DNA from: Gloeophyllum trabeum ATCC 11539
Taxonomy: Eukaryota; Basidiomycota; Agaricomycetes; Gloeophyllales; Gloeophyllaceae
Assembly (NCBI RefSeq): GCF_000344685.1
Contig: NW_006920422.1
Location: 359,208 to 423,207 of the forward strand
DNA: 64,000 nucleotides
Reading direction: 5' to 3'
Below the pieces are notes generated by a model. That model did no database searches. It was not told the origin of the DNA and worked only from the letters and a program-made list of their open reading frames with translations. Within the stretch, counting starts at the first letter, position 1. The number at the start of each line of letters is the position of its first letter. Shown here in pieces: positions 33,712 through 45,695 of the stretch. The translations under genes were made by a program, and so were the position numbers.

Positions 33712-34887
33712 GTATGGTAAGTTTGAGTTGAGAAGTTGAACTTCATTTCATTTGATATCGACGTCGACGTAAACAGTAGATCATCGCGGGTGGGGCAGCC
33801 CCAAACTGTACGTCCGGCGAATGGGCGGCGTCGATTGAGTTGCTGCGAATGGCAGAAAAAACATAACTTCCTTGTTCCAGACCGGTGTTATCGAGGTACG
33901 GAACGTCGGAGCTTCGGCCCGCAAATCAGCTGCACTCTCTGCGACGTAAATCTTGGTCAATCGTTAGTGATCGAAGCTGTCCGACGCCCATCTAAAACTT
34001 ACTCTGCGTGCGTCCTGAAGAATCCAGGAAGTCGAGATGACAATACTGAATGCCGCATTGCGGTCAGTATAGGCACGTCGGTGAGTACCGAAGGCACTTA
34101 TATGGCCTGGTACGACACTTGTAGCGAATGCCTTAGGAAATACTTGGGGAATACACGTACAGATGAGAGCTCAAGACATTCACAGATGAGTGTCCTAGCC
34201 ACTCAAGTCAGTGGCCAAGACACTCGCAGGCGAGTGCTCAATGCACTCACAGACAGTGCCTCAGGTAATAAGTGGCCGAAGCACTACTCAGCCAGTGTTA
34301 ATGCCTTCAGCACCGTAACCGTAACGCTATGGTGTATCTTGTTTATATGGTCATGGCGGGCCTCTGATTGAGACAGTACGAGGAGAATACATTCAGTCTG
34401 ACTGCCTTAGCCACCCGTTCTGAAGGCAAGTGCCATCTGAATCGTCCATCCTATCGAGTGTACTGGTATAAGACACTTGCCGGTAGCGACCAGTACCCTG
34501 CCTTGACCCTGCCTCTCCTTCGTGCAGTGGCCCGCAGGGAACATCCTGGCCTGAGTCTGTGACTTTTGAGCCCGTTTGTTGGTCTTAGCATCATGCGAAA
34601 CCGTGGCTCGAGGGTTACGAAGAGGTCATTCCGCGAGAGGGTCTCATCGGGAACGGGCGCTTGTCTCACCGCCGTTCCTTGCTTTGACCATCACTGACCA
34701 CAGCTCTATTCTCTGCTTAGATTTCCTTTGTATGCTACAGTCTCGGACATCGCTATAAGACACTCACATGGAATAGTAAAGGGCCGCTTTCCTGCATCGT
34801 ACTGCCTGTCTGCTGTGAACTTGCTATCGACTACCTTTCCATACCCCATCACTACCTGCCAGCGTCTGATTCCTGACTCTGTCAAGT
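33712..34887. other. Divergent promoter region with tandem repeat
   Basis: About 1.2 kb between the start codons of the MFS gene (minus) and YRA1 (plus). It holds the degenerate repeat at 34155-34315. No gene seen. Confidence 0.55.
34155..34315. repeat. Degenerate tandem repeat of about 20-24 bp
   Basis: About seven units in a row, each built around an alternation of (G)AGTG and CACTC/ACTCA: for example AGTGTCCTAGCCACTCA, AGTGGCCAAGACACTCGCAG, GAGTGCTCAATGCACTCACAG, CAGTGCCTCAGG, GTGGCCGAAGCACTACTCAG. Because CACTC is the reverse of GAGTG, each unit is also weakly dyad-symmetric. Lies between two divergent genes. Confidence 0.6.
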
Positions 34888-35765
34888 ATGCATGCCCCAT
34901 TCCGCCCAGTCGCACCCCGATTCAACAACTATCACGGGCCCAAAGCGCGCGTGCTCGGCAACCCCGCAAACCACGTCCCTCCAGCATGGCGAGCTAACGG
35001 CCAGCGCGTCCCGTCAGGACCGAAGGTGGCGCCCCCGGCAGGGAGCAAGATCCTCATCAGCAACCTGCCCCCGGACGTGAGCGAGAGGGAGGTGGAGGTT
35101 TGGGTGCACTGGTATGTCTGACTGTGCGCTGGGCTGAATGTCTGTTTGTGTAGGAGCTGTTCCAGAAGACCGTGGGCCCGCTGCGGGAGGTGCTGCTCGT
35201 CTACAACTCGCAGGGCCGCTCGAAGGGTATGGCGGTCGTAGCATTCCAGCGCGCGGGCGATGCCGCTGTGGCAAGGGAGAAGTACAATGATAAAGTCGTG
35301 GATGGCAGTGAGTAGCTGTGCCCCGTCCGGAGATTGTGTGGCCTGATTCCGTCTCATGATTATCTGACAACGATATCAAGGACGTCCTATTAAGATCGAG
35401 ATCGTCACGGATGAGGTGCCATCAGCTCAAACTCCATCCGCCGCTGCCCCGCAGCTCCCTTCACTCCTCCAGCGCCTGGGTGTCAAAGTCCCGACCGGCA
35501 CTGGCAAATCATCAGCTCCGGTACCTACTGCACCGTCAGTCCCATTCATTACCTTTCCCTGTGCCTTTGGCTAATGACCCTTCATAGACGACCACGAGCC
35601 GTAGCGGCTACCGTGAACAATGCAACCCGTGCAGTGATGGCTCAACCCCGGCGTCGGGTGAAGAAGGGTGCCAGACGCGTAAATAAGCGGCCAGCACCCA
35701 AGACTGCAGCGGATCTCGACAAGGAGATGGACGCCTACCGCGCTGGCTCGTCGGAGGCAGCATGA
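34888..35765 (+). CDS. YRA1: mRNA export adaptor, Yra1/ALYREF family
   Basis: Four exons, 34888-35097, 35154-35307, 35381-35534 and 35588-35765; 231 aa with consistent phase. An RGG-poor N-terminus leads to a single RRM: RNP2-like KILISNLPPDV, a helix ending ELFQKTVGPL, strand VLLVYNSQGRSKG, RNP1-like GMAVVAF, and the final DGRRPIKIEIV. A Pro/Thr linker is followed by an Arg/Lys-rich tail and the terminal motif KTAADLDKEMDAYRAGS, the short C-terminal element by which Yra1/ALYREF binds the helicase Sub2/UAP56. The family couples transcription and splicing to mRNA export in the nucleus. The usual N-terminal copy of that short motif is not visible, so an upstream exon may be missing. Confidence 0.88.
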
Positions 35766-36109
35766 CATGACGCTGACCAAGTCTTTTCTGGATTTACTTC
35801 TCGCATCGGACCCGGTTGATAGTTGCTGCCTGGATCTCTGGGATATACTGTATCTATATAGGCTATCAGACAGAATATCTATCAATTTTCTCTAGTGCAG
35901 CCCGCTGCAGCCAATATTCGCTCGAGCTATTTCGAACGTGCATGCGGGGGGGAGCGCCGACGGCTATACCGGTTCCGGCACGGCTAGCCGAGTATAGGAG
36001 GACTGGCTTCTAATGGGTGTTATGAACGCGGTTCTAACCTGCCCGCTCTCGCGAAATTACCGGCTGGGACAGCGTTACGCTCTTTCGCGTTCTTCTTCGC
36101 TGGGTTTCT

Positions 36110-36133
36110 ATGAATGGACCGGGCTACTCATGA
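36110..36133 (+). promoter_or_regulatory. Overlapping upstream ORF of the bHLH gene
   Basis: ATG at 36110-36112 opens an 8-codon ORF (seven residues, then TGA at 36131-36133) in another frame. It overlaps the main start ATG at 36114. A ribosome starting at the first ATG would bypass the main one, so translation of the transcription factor may depend on leaky scanning. It is functional only if the mRNA includes this ATG. Confidence 0.45.
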
Positions 36134-38181
36134 CCAGCTCTCGTCATTCTTTGGCTCGGAACCGCCACCCTCGGACGGTGCCAACGCCCCCCAAAATGTC
36201 TTCAGCCCGGGCATGATCATGCCTGTGCCCATGCCTATGCCTCCTTCGTCTTTCCAGAACACGAATATGTTTGGCGGGGACGGGATGGGGATGCAGGGGA
36301 TGGAGGGCGGGCAGGGCCATGCAGGGAGCCAGAACCAAAGTCAAAGCGGCCAGATGAATTTGGCAGAGCAGTTGCGCTTGATGAAGCTGCAGCAGTTGCA
36401 CCAGCTGTCGCAGCAGATTTTCCAGCAGCAGGTGAGTGGGACTCAGGTTTTGAGCAAGAGTGATAGTAGAGTTCCCGAGCGAGGTACCGCGAACAGTTTG
36501 ACGCCCGGAGCCCTGTCAGGGTCTTGTGATAAAGACTCTGGGCGATCGTATGGCCGGAGGAATCTGCGTTTCTGCACTTTATGTCTTCTCATTATAGCAA
36601 GGTACTCATAGATATCCTCAGCTTGAGCTCATCAATGGTCAGGGCTCCCTCAACTCTGCAGCGACTTCTTTGGAGCTTTCCAATAATCCACAGGCCTATC
36701 ATGGACTTCCAACACCCAGTGAGTGCTTCCTTACCTTCCCGAAACTTCAGGTCCTGAAGTTTGCTAGTATCCTCGACGGAGCTACGCCCACAATCTAACC
36801 AAGACTTCGTTTCGCCAATGGTGCTATTCCAGCATTCAGAGTACAACATCCAGCGGGAGCAGCACCATCCCCAGGCCAGCACGTCGCACCGTCCTCCAGA
36901 ATCCTCTCCTGTATTCCCTCCTCACCAACACCACCACCAACAGCCTCCGTACAACACCTCATCCGCCCGCTCTGCCCCGGCCGACCTCGCCTTCACCATC
37001 ATGTCACCACAGGTCCCCCTATCGTCACCCGGCGACATGGAGGGCTTCGACATGTCGCCGCTCGCGAGCCCGTGGTTCCCGGCGCAAGCTGGCCCGCCAC
37101 AGTCGTACGCCGCCGCCCCAAGCAAGCGGGCGGCGTCGACGAGCGGCGACGAGACGTCGGGGAAGCCGACGCGGAAGCGGCAGTCGCCGCTCGACACCCG
37201 ACCGACGGCGCCCCTGCCGAGTCGCAGGATGTCGACGTCGCGCGGGACGAAGAGTGCAAATTCCACGCCGTTGCTCACGGGGAGCCGGCGGCGCGGAGGG
37301 AGTATCGTGACGGATATCCCGGGGGACACGCCGAGTCCTGTGGACTTGTCGATGCCCCCGCCTGCGCCGCCTCCCCCTGGGCCGAGTACGTCGGCGAATG
37401 CGCCGCCTCCGAATCTTATGCCTGCCACCCCTGGTAGCATTATGAAAATCGGCAACATGGGCTTGGGCAGTGGGTTGGCACCGCCGAGTGCTGGTCAGTC
37501 GAAGGCGGAAGGGACCTCGAAGCAAAAAGCGTCTGGGAAGGCAAAAGCTTGTGGCAAGTCTAAAGATGCGAAGAATGATGCAGCCGTGCGCGTCAGCCCT
37601 ATTCTCAAGCCTATACTACCAGGTGAGTTTCCTTGTATCCACAAATAATCGTTTTGAGGCATATCATTGATTTTGAATGTTCGTCACTAGCCGGAGGATC
37701 TTCCTCTCTGACCATGACTCCCGCAACGCCCTCATCACAGCCCCTCCTCCAGGGCCGCAAAACATCCCACAAAGCCGCCGAGCAAGCACGCAGGGACCAG
37801 ATCAAAGCGGCGTACAACGACCTGCGGATGCTCCTCCCGCCCATCCCGAGCGAGGCGGTCAGCCAGGAGCACGTCCTGCCCGGGTCGATGCCCCCGCGCG
37901 GGCCGCCGAAGGGTGAGGGCCCGAACAAGGCCGTGAGCAAGCTTCAGCTATTGCTGTGCGGTAATGATTATATCCGGAAGCTGAAGGGGAGGGTGGAGAG
38001 GAGGGACGAGGAAATTGCGAGGTTAAGGGAGGAGGTGCGGAGGCTGAGGGTGGTTGTGGGGGACGCGGATGAAGGTGGTGAAGAGCTGGATTTGGAGAGG
38101 GATCTAGATGCTGCGGAGCCTTCTGCGCTGAGGATGAGCAGCGTCGGGGATGGGGATGAGGCGGATGAAGAAGAGTATTAA
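36114..38181 (+). CDS. bHLH transcription factor
   Basis: Four exons, 36114-36431, 36598-36718, 36768-37622 and 37691-38181; 594 aa. The N-terminus is Met/Pro/Gln-rich (MPVPMPMPP; LQQLHQLSQQIFQQQ), the middle is Pro/Ser-rich with NLS-like RKRQSP and SRRRGG. The basic helix-loop-helix lies at about 453-535: basic region HKAAEQARR with His458, Glu462 and Arg466, the triad that reads the E-box CACGTG, then helix 1 (IKAAYNDLRMLLPPIP), a long loop, and helix 2 (KAVSKLQLLLCGNDYIRKL) running into a short coiled coil (EEIARLREEVRRLR). The tail is acidic. The long loop resembles fungal Pho4/Ino4-type factors. Target genes cannot be inferred. Exon 2/3 splicing uses the acceptor at 36767 because it is the only one in phase. 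Confidence 0.85.
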
Positions 38182-38431
38182 AATGAATTATAGAATGTAG
38201 AAGATACCTCTTTCGTCATTACTTTTGGGCATGTACGGATTTTTGAATTTTTATATCAGCGGAAGGCTCTGTTCTCGAGTGATAGCATCCTGTCGTCTTT
38301 TGCACCCGATGTCTATTGCTGTGTGTGGGAAGATCTGCTGAGATGGTTGATAGCAGTACAAAGGTAATCAGTCTCAAATGATACATCAAATAACGTCGAT
38401 ACAGATATTCTTATAACTACATTCTTGGTAC

Positions 38432-40404
38432 CTAGGCGTTCACCGCATTCTCGTACCCAATCTTCCTCTTCCCCTTCGTATCCTCTGCGTAATTCTCATA
38501 GAAATTGTTCTCGTCCTTCCCCGGCTCGCCGGGCTCGTCACCGTGATTCCGCCCGGGGCCGTCCCAGAAGTGAAACGCCTGGCTCTGCACGCCGTAGGAG
38601 GTGGGCACGACCTCGAGGAGGTCACCGCGCGCGATCTCGATGGCGGGGATCTCGGATGCGGGGAGGCCAATGAGGTACGCGAGGAGGCAGCGGATGACGG
38701 AGGCGTGCCCGATGATGAGGAGGTCTTCTTGCTCGCGCTCGAGCTCGATCAGTATTGGTTCCAGGCGGACTGTAAGTGCAGAGTACGTGATTCATTATGT
38801 TAAGCCTGGATAAGGGACTGGAGGAAGAAAAAGCATACCGCAGAGATCGTGGTAGCTCTCAGCGCGGGGCGCACGGTACGCGTACGGGTCCTTGACGAAG
38901 CGCTCCCATTCGTCGGGGTAGTACTTCTTCACCTGGTCGGGCGTGAGCCCGTCCCACACACCGGGGTTTATCTCGGACATCTGCTGCTTCTCGACGACCT
39001 TGACATTCGCTTTGACCGCGTCCGGGGTGAGGAACGGCCATGCGGTGTGGTGCGAGCGGCGGCGGGAGGACGTCCAGACCTGCGTCGTTGGAGGGAGAGT
39101 AAACCCTCAGTGCTGAGTGGGATGACACATGAGCGTGAAGGGAGGGATGCTCACCACGAGCTTACGGTCGCCGGTTGTCATGCCCTTGTCAGCGAGGGAC
39201 TTCTTGCGTCGGTCCATAACAAACTCCTTCAAACGCTCAGCGTAGTCCCATCCGCTGGGCGAGAGGTCCGAGTCGGCCTTGTACGAGTGCTCGATGAGGG
39301 ATTGGCCAGACTGTCATTTGAGAGCGGCGGTTAATATATGATGCGGGATGCCACGTAGGTTCATAATAGGACTAACACGAGCAAAATATATTGTGCGGTA
39401 GCGGTTGTGGATGTTCATGAGGAAGAAGACGATCCGAGACTGGTAATTGGGTGTAAGTGGGTTTGACTACTCAGGCGAGCAGGTGTCTCACTTGCAGGTA
39501 GCCACGGATGTCCTATGCAAAGGCGGTCAAAAAGGGACAGGATACGATGCCGCTGGACTTACATTAACCATAATCTTCTCGCCAACCTGTAATAAGCGTC
39601 GGAGCTTGAGCTCGTGAGTATATCACAGGCAGCATGGATGCCTACGTTTATGATCCGAATGAAGGGCCAGGTCGTCTCCTCTACGGGTTCGTAGTACCTC
39701 TCGTGATCTCTGATACGGCCCCAGTAGTCCTCCACAGCCTTGTCTGGGTCCCAGCCTTTGTACTGTTTCGCGTGGTTACACTATGGCTAGACTCATGGAA
39801 AGACATGGATGTACCCACATCGGGGGAGGAGATCTTTACACTACGGATGTTCCGCTCTATGAGTTTGACGTTATCACACACCGACTCTGAAGCGAAGGGA
39901 TTTAATTTCTTAGCGTAGCACAGAACCAGACTAGGCATACCCATCATGACAACGTGGATGCCGGCCTTGTCGAACTTCTCCGCGAGGGTCTGCCTCGCCT
40001 GGCGAGTTCCATTATTCGCATCGTAGATCACTACCTGCCCCCCACTATCAAAGAAGTTCCAGATGAGCTGCTCGCAGCCGCTAGCGACTTTCTGCCTCAG
40101 TGCCATGGTCTCCGGGCTCTTCTCGCCTACTGCACAGTCAATGCGACAGGATTGTGGTTGCACGCAGAACAAGCATACCCAAGGTGAAGTAGTCAGGCGG
40201 GAGTTTCTGCGCGCCTCCGATCATCTTCCGACGGTAGTCCCCTAGAGATATCACTACCGTCTTGACACCCATCCATCGCAGGTACCGCTCGAGGGCTCGC
40301 GAGATGTGCGTCTTGCCTCGGGCGGGGAGGCCGACAGTTACGACCAGGATTTTTCCGGCATGGAAGAGGAGACCGGATGCGGTCGTGTATAGAGGTGCAA
40401 CCAT
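38432..40404 (-). CDS. PFK26: 6-phosphofructo-2-kinase with inactive phosphatase site
   Basis: Ten exons on the minus strand: 40404-40179, 40126-39941, 39886-39819, 39762-39646, 39586-39563, 39512-39492, 39439-39377, 39310-39155, 39079-38839 and 38769-38432; 479 aa, phases agree. The kinase domain has Walker A GLPARGKT (25-32), YDANNGT, ESVCDN, KISSPDYKGWD and the end of the domain VGEKIMVNDIRGYLQSRIVFFLMNIH. The bisphosphatase half follows, but its catalytic RHGE motif reads RSGQ (Arg235, Ser236), so the phospho-accepting His is Ser; the later GHASVIR motif is retained. Yeast Pfk26 has a comparable His-to-Ser change and acts as kinase only. The enzyme makes fructose 2,6-bisphosphate, the cytosolic activator of glycolysis. 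An upstream exon encoding a longer N-terminus is possible. Confidence 0.92.
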
Positions 40405-40788
40405 AGTGAAAGGTTACTTGATTGCGGCTGTAAATCGCGGGCTTCACAGTCAGTCCCTGACACGCTCCTGAGTCCTAGATGACTGCCGATAGCCGTGCAT
40501 ACCGTTTCCTCCTGGGTATCAAGCTGCCACTAGCTTCAGTCCACTTCGTTGCGCGCGTCTCTCCAAGTATGAACCTGAGATTTATGTTGACAAGTCCGCG
40601 AGACCGACGTTATGCCCTCGCCACAATGATCTAAGTAACTTCTAAGGACAGATATCTACCGCCGACTGCCGGTGGCTAAGCTGCTTCGATTAGCACGTGC
40701 GCTGTGCTTTCCTATTTCGGACGCTATACTGGCAGGAGGGCGGCCAAGAGCCTCCCGATATTTACGTCCTACCAACACCTTGGGTATT
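40405..40788. other. Divergent promoter region PFK26/ATG11
   Basis: 384 bp between the start codons of two divergent genes. No TATA box recognised. Confidence 0.5.
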
Positions 40789-43700
40789 ATGCTGCAGATA
40801 TGTCGCTCAGAGGATGGCGAGGTCATACAGGTGAACGCAACGTTGCGCGACATTGAAAGGTGCGCCAGGGAGCACAGGCATCAGAGGCGCGTCGCTAACG
40901 TTTGGGTAGGATCGGAACCCTGGAATCGTTCTTGCATCAGGAGACAGGTGTCGAGGAGGAGGCGATCCTGGCATATCTATCCGACGGAAAGCGACTAAGG
41001 AATGATAACTTGCGGGAACTGGCTGGCGCCCAGGACCAGGTGCGTTTAGTACTTGAGGCGTTCACGTTGAAGAGCGCAGCACGCGACCTCTGTCCGACCT
41101 GCCATGACTTCCGTGAGCAAAAACACAGCGCCTGGCGCTAACCAAGGTAATTTGCAGACGATATTTGTGTTCAACAAGTATTACTTGGATCTGGACTTGG
41201 ACGAAGTGCTGAACGAGTTGAGGGTAGAGCCTTCTCTGCAGGCTCCTTTAGAAGGTGAGGCTTCTCGATGTCAGGACTCGGAAACTTTGGGGTTTACTAA
41301 CTCTCCCAGACGCGATAGCTGCAACGCCCCCCGTCCGTTATACTGAACTTGCCACATCCTGCGTGCGGATAGCTCAGGATCACCGCGATGAGGTAACCCA
41401 CACGCTATCGACACTCCGGTACCAACATGAAGCACTGCGAATAGCCTCTGACAGCCTAGACCTGAATGTGCTTGCCATTGCAGAGGCGTTTGACAGCATT
41501 GCGGTCGGGGCGCGGCAGGAGCTGGACAAACAGGCTTCTCTCTTGTCAGGGATAGACGCTGACCTGGACATGGTGAGCCGTGTGCAAGTGCACGTGGAGT
41601 TTCTCTCCCCCGGGGTGCGAAGGGCGATTGAGTCCGGCGAGAGAAGGAGGACTTTGGGAGACTATGTTGCGAGTAAGAAGATGCAGCAGGTGGCGGAGAC
41701 GTGCAGGCGCACCCATGGTAGGTCTGAGTATTCCGCGTTGCGTGCTATATAGACTTTGGGCACAGAGGACCTGCAGAGCCGGTTCGAGCAAGCACAGGCT
41801 GCGATGACCAGGTTGCAGCAAGGGGCGGACGACGTCAGGGCGTTTGTGACCGACATGAGGTGACTATAAATCGTGCATTCCGTTGTTTGGTATACCTAGC
41901 TCCACCACAGCCTCCTAGATAATGCAGAATCGTCTTCGCGTGCCGCTCAAGACATCTTTGACAAGATAACCGATGCGGCAGCTGCACTCGAGAGTACGTC
42001 ACATTCGTAGGACACGCCGAGATCTATCTACCTAACCACTCACAGGCCCCGCCTCCAATCAGGAGCGCCTTGTGCAAGGTATGGCTCACGCTTGACGTCT
42101 CCCAGTGGACAGGTCCGTAATGATAATCCAGAACTGAGACAGTTAGACGCTAGACTGCGCGACCAGGTCGTCGCGCTGACAAGCTTCAAGGTAATTGCCC
42201 TGCTAGAACACCTTGAGTTCCCGCCACTTACTGCATTCGACGTGCAGAACACACATACGGCGACATGTATACGCGCACTCCGGCGAATCAGTACACTGAA
42301 CAACGATCTGGTACAGCTGCCCGCAACGCTGACGTCCCTGCAAGCGAGCTTCCGCGCAAAGACGAGTTTCTCGCACGTTCAACGGCTGCACAACATGCTC
42401 TACGCGTACGGCGCCACCGTCATCGAGATCGTCAGGAGAAAGGAATTCGGTTCGTATATAGGACGCTACCTTTCTGCGCGTAAGCAAAGGCTTACGGGTT
42501 TCCCAGCCAGGTTCTTCTTCCAGCGTGCTCAGAGCATATTAGAAGTCATGGCGAAGTTCTCGTGCGTCGGATCTCTCCTAGTTCTAGTACATGACCCTCC
42601 CGTTGATACTGCTACCTTCAGCGCGAGCGAGAGGAAACGGAGGCAGATCTACAAAGGAGAGATACAAGGCCAGCTGCCGTTCGATACGCGCCTGGATGAC
42701 CCGGTTCCCCAGATCGACTTCCAACCGCAGGGCAGCACGGACTCTCCATATTCGTTCGAGCGGTCCGACATCGAGGGTGAATGTTATCCATTTTTGAGTA
42801 GAGTGGCCACTATTTACTCAACACCCGACGTTGTTTATAGACTATCTGAAACTCTTGGACGAGCTCGACCGATTCGCGCGTGCTTCTGCTGACCACATAG
42901 CGCTAGCTACCATCCGTGAGACCCGCCTGGGACTTGAGAGACTTATCAGCAAGATGGACAGCCTGGAGGCGGGGTTTGACCGTATCGCGGAACGCTCCCG
43001 TGAGTGACGTGGACGTATGGTGCGATGCACCGCTGACCTCTACTCACCCATAGTGTTGTCGTCTTCCAGATTGTCGATGTCTCGGCGCCGTGGTCAGTCC
43101 TCCTCAATCCTAAATGTCGCTCGTTGTGGTCCTAACCTGCACAGCTTCCGAGCTCGAGGAGCACGCCTACGCGGAGCAATTGCAGTCTATCCAACGGGAG
43201 AAAAGCGAACAAGAGCATCGTTTCGAGCAAGAACGCGCCGCCTACCTTGCAGAGATCGACCGACTCAAAGCCGCCTTGCAGGACGCCGACGTCACTGCTG
43301 ACCGTGCTGACCGCCTCGAACGCGACCTCCATCAGGCCCGGGCGCAGGTCGAAAGCGAAGTTACCGCTCGTAGAGTGCTGGAGGAGCGGCACTCGGAGCT
43401 GCTGTCGGAGGTCGAGCAACAGCGGCAGGCGTTGACTGCTGCTTTAGCTGATGCCACGGAACAGACCAGGAATGCTGAAGTTTTGCGGCAGGAGCTAGCG
43501 AAGATGCGCGAGGAGTACGAGGATGTGAAGGCTTTGGAAGCTCGGCACGCGGCCCGAATATCTGCCCTGCTGGAAGATCAGGCCACGACGTGGCGGAACC
43601 TCGAGGAGGCTCGTTCCAGGGGCGAGGATCTCCAGGCGCAAATCCAATCTGCCCGCCAGGAAAGCGAGGATGTTCGAACTGCCTTGGAACAGGCTAACAA

Positions 43701-45695
43701 AGAGAAAGATCGGCTGCTCAAAGCGCAGGCCTCCGAGCACGATCGGATAATGCGCGATTGCATAGCGGAGGCGGATGGAGACCGAGCTGTTCTGGAGCAT
43801 CAATTTTCCGAGTTACGCGCCGCCCTCGAAGACGCTGAGCGACAGCTCAAGGAGGCGTGGTCGCGAAACGAGATGACCAACGCTGATGCCATGGGCCTTC
43901 GGGAGGAGCTCCAGCGTGTGGAACACCAGCTGCGCGAGGCTCGGCACGCCGAGAGTCTGCTGCGAGAAGATCTTAAAGCCGGAATAACGTCCCAATCGGA
44001 CTACGAACACCGACTCGAGGAGAGCAATCGATTGGTAGCCCAGATTCTAGACGTGGCTATCGCTTTCCGGAATTCGCACGTCAAAGCGATAGCCACAGTT
44101 CAGAACATGGTTTCCCACCCTCGACTGTCAGGCAACCAAGCAGACTTGTCGCTCTCGCAGTCGTTCAGACCCGGTATCAACGGGAATGTGGATGAGCCTT
44201 CCCCGATCGATCCTTCTGACCCCGCAGCTGCTTTGGAGCACCTGCGAGAGTTCGACCATGATCATTTCTTGGAGATAATAGCAAAGGCCGGTTCTGTCAT
44301 TCGTAAGTGGCAGAAACAGTGTAAGGAATATAGGGAGCGGGCCAAAGGCAAGATCTCCTTCCGCAACTTCGCTAAGGGGGACCTAGCATTATTCCTGCCA
44401 ACCCGTAATTCCGTTTCGAAGCCTTGGGCCGCGTTTAACGGTGCGTGTGTAAAGTCTACCAAAAGAATGCTTTCCTCAGGTCGTTCCATTTTCTGTCATA
44501 CTAGTATCCTTCCCGCACTATTTCCTCAGTGCTACGGGCCACCTTGCAGAACAGCTGAAGACTCGGGAATGGATCGTAGCTCGTATCACTTCCATTTCGG
44601 AGCATGTTGTCGATCATAGAGTGAGCCCGGACAGCTGCTTCTTTTCATTATTGCTTGCTAACATTCCTCTCACAGGATCCTAACAGCAATCCTTATGGCC
44701 TGGGAGATGGTGTGAAATATTACACCCTCGAAGTCGAAGATTGGACGCAGCCGAGTCCACCCTCGAAGAAGAAAGTGTCAGCAAAGAAGGCAGCTTCGGC
44801 CGAAGCGCCACCACCACCTCAGAGCGAGCCTCTACCTTCGGTACCTCCCGTCGCAGAAGTTGAGGAGTCTTTCGAAGCCACACGTCCTCCGAATTCCCAC
44901 CTATTTCCGACGCGCAATCGCACTCAATCATCCCCCACCGCTGGCCCATCGTCGCTCTCACGGCTTCTCGCACAGGCGCCGGTTGATGCTCTTGAGACGA
45001 TCCCAGCCTCAAGGGACCAGACGCCTTCACCGGCTGTTCCATCCCCTCCGGTCGCAGGTCCGTCCTCCTCGTCGTCGCAAGCGAGTCCGGCTCCTGCGGT
45101 GCCTACACCCAGCCGGCAGTCGCCCCTGCGTTCTACTTCCAGAGCCTCGCGGGTATCTATCTCGTCTCGGTTTTCCGGCGGACGGATACCTCCGCTGGGA
45201 AGTGGGCCTCCTGGGTCACCGGCTACCGCAAAGGCCGCGCCTACCACGGCACTGTCGGGTCAACCGCTCGTTTCTTCTCCCGTGGTAATAAACGACGATG
45301 GGTCATCCACGTCGCCGGGGGACTCGGCCGTGCCTTCGCCGGAAGGCTCGCCATCGGACGGGATGTCGAATATGCTAACGTACCGGCGGCGCACGAGCTC
45401 GTATCACGTTCCGAGGACATCCCCGCTATCGACGACCACGACGGCGGATTCTGTCGGCAGCACCGCTTCGAAACCGAGTGGCGGGGCTGGGGTGGGCGTG
45501 TCTGCCAGCAGCACGCTTGCGAACCTGGCGAACAGCTGGGGCATGTCTTTCGGCCGGCGGAAGAAAGCTGAGATGAGCGGATTATCTCGTGCCTCCACCT
45601 CCAACGGCGCAGGGCCCGAGGCGGACAGCGGACGCCGCAATTCGCTGGCCGGGGAGTCGTCGGCGTCTGCTAGCGAGCTGCTGAAGCGGTTGTAA
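40789..45695 (+). CDS. ATG11: Autophagy scaffold protein Atg11
   Basis: Fifteen exons: 40789-40859, 40910-41039, 41158-41254, 41310-41717, 41766-41859, 41911-41997, 42046-42078, 42106-42449, 42507-42561, 42622-42776, 42841-42999, 43054-43089, 43145-44440, 44505-44620 and 44676-45695; 1366 aa, phases agree. The N-terminus has the ubiquitin-like part (MLQICRSEDGEVIQVN) and the hallmarks AILAYLSDGKRL and FVFNKYYLD. The middle contains RLHNMLYAYGATVIEIVRRKEF and ARFFFQRAQSILEVMAK, then a coiled coil of about 350 residues (exon 13). The conserved C-terminal Atg11 domain shows FLPTRNSVSKPWAAFN, SFPHYFL and GLGDGVKYYTLEVEDWTQ, and ends in a Ser/Pro-rich tail of about 300 aa. Atg11 tethers cargo receptors to the Atg1 kinase at the phagophore in selective autophagy. 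The 33-bp exon 7 and its neighbours are the least certain part. Confidence 0.93.
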
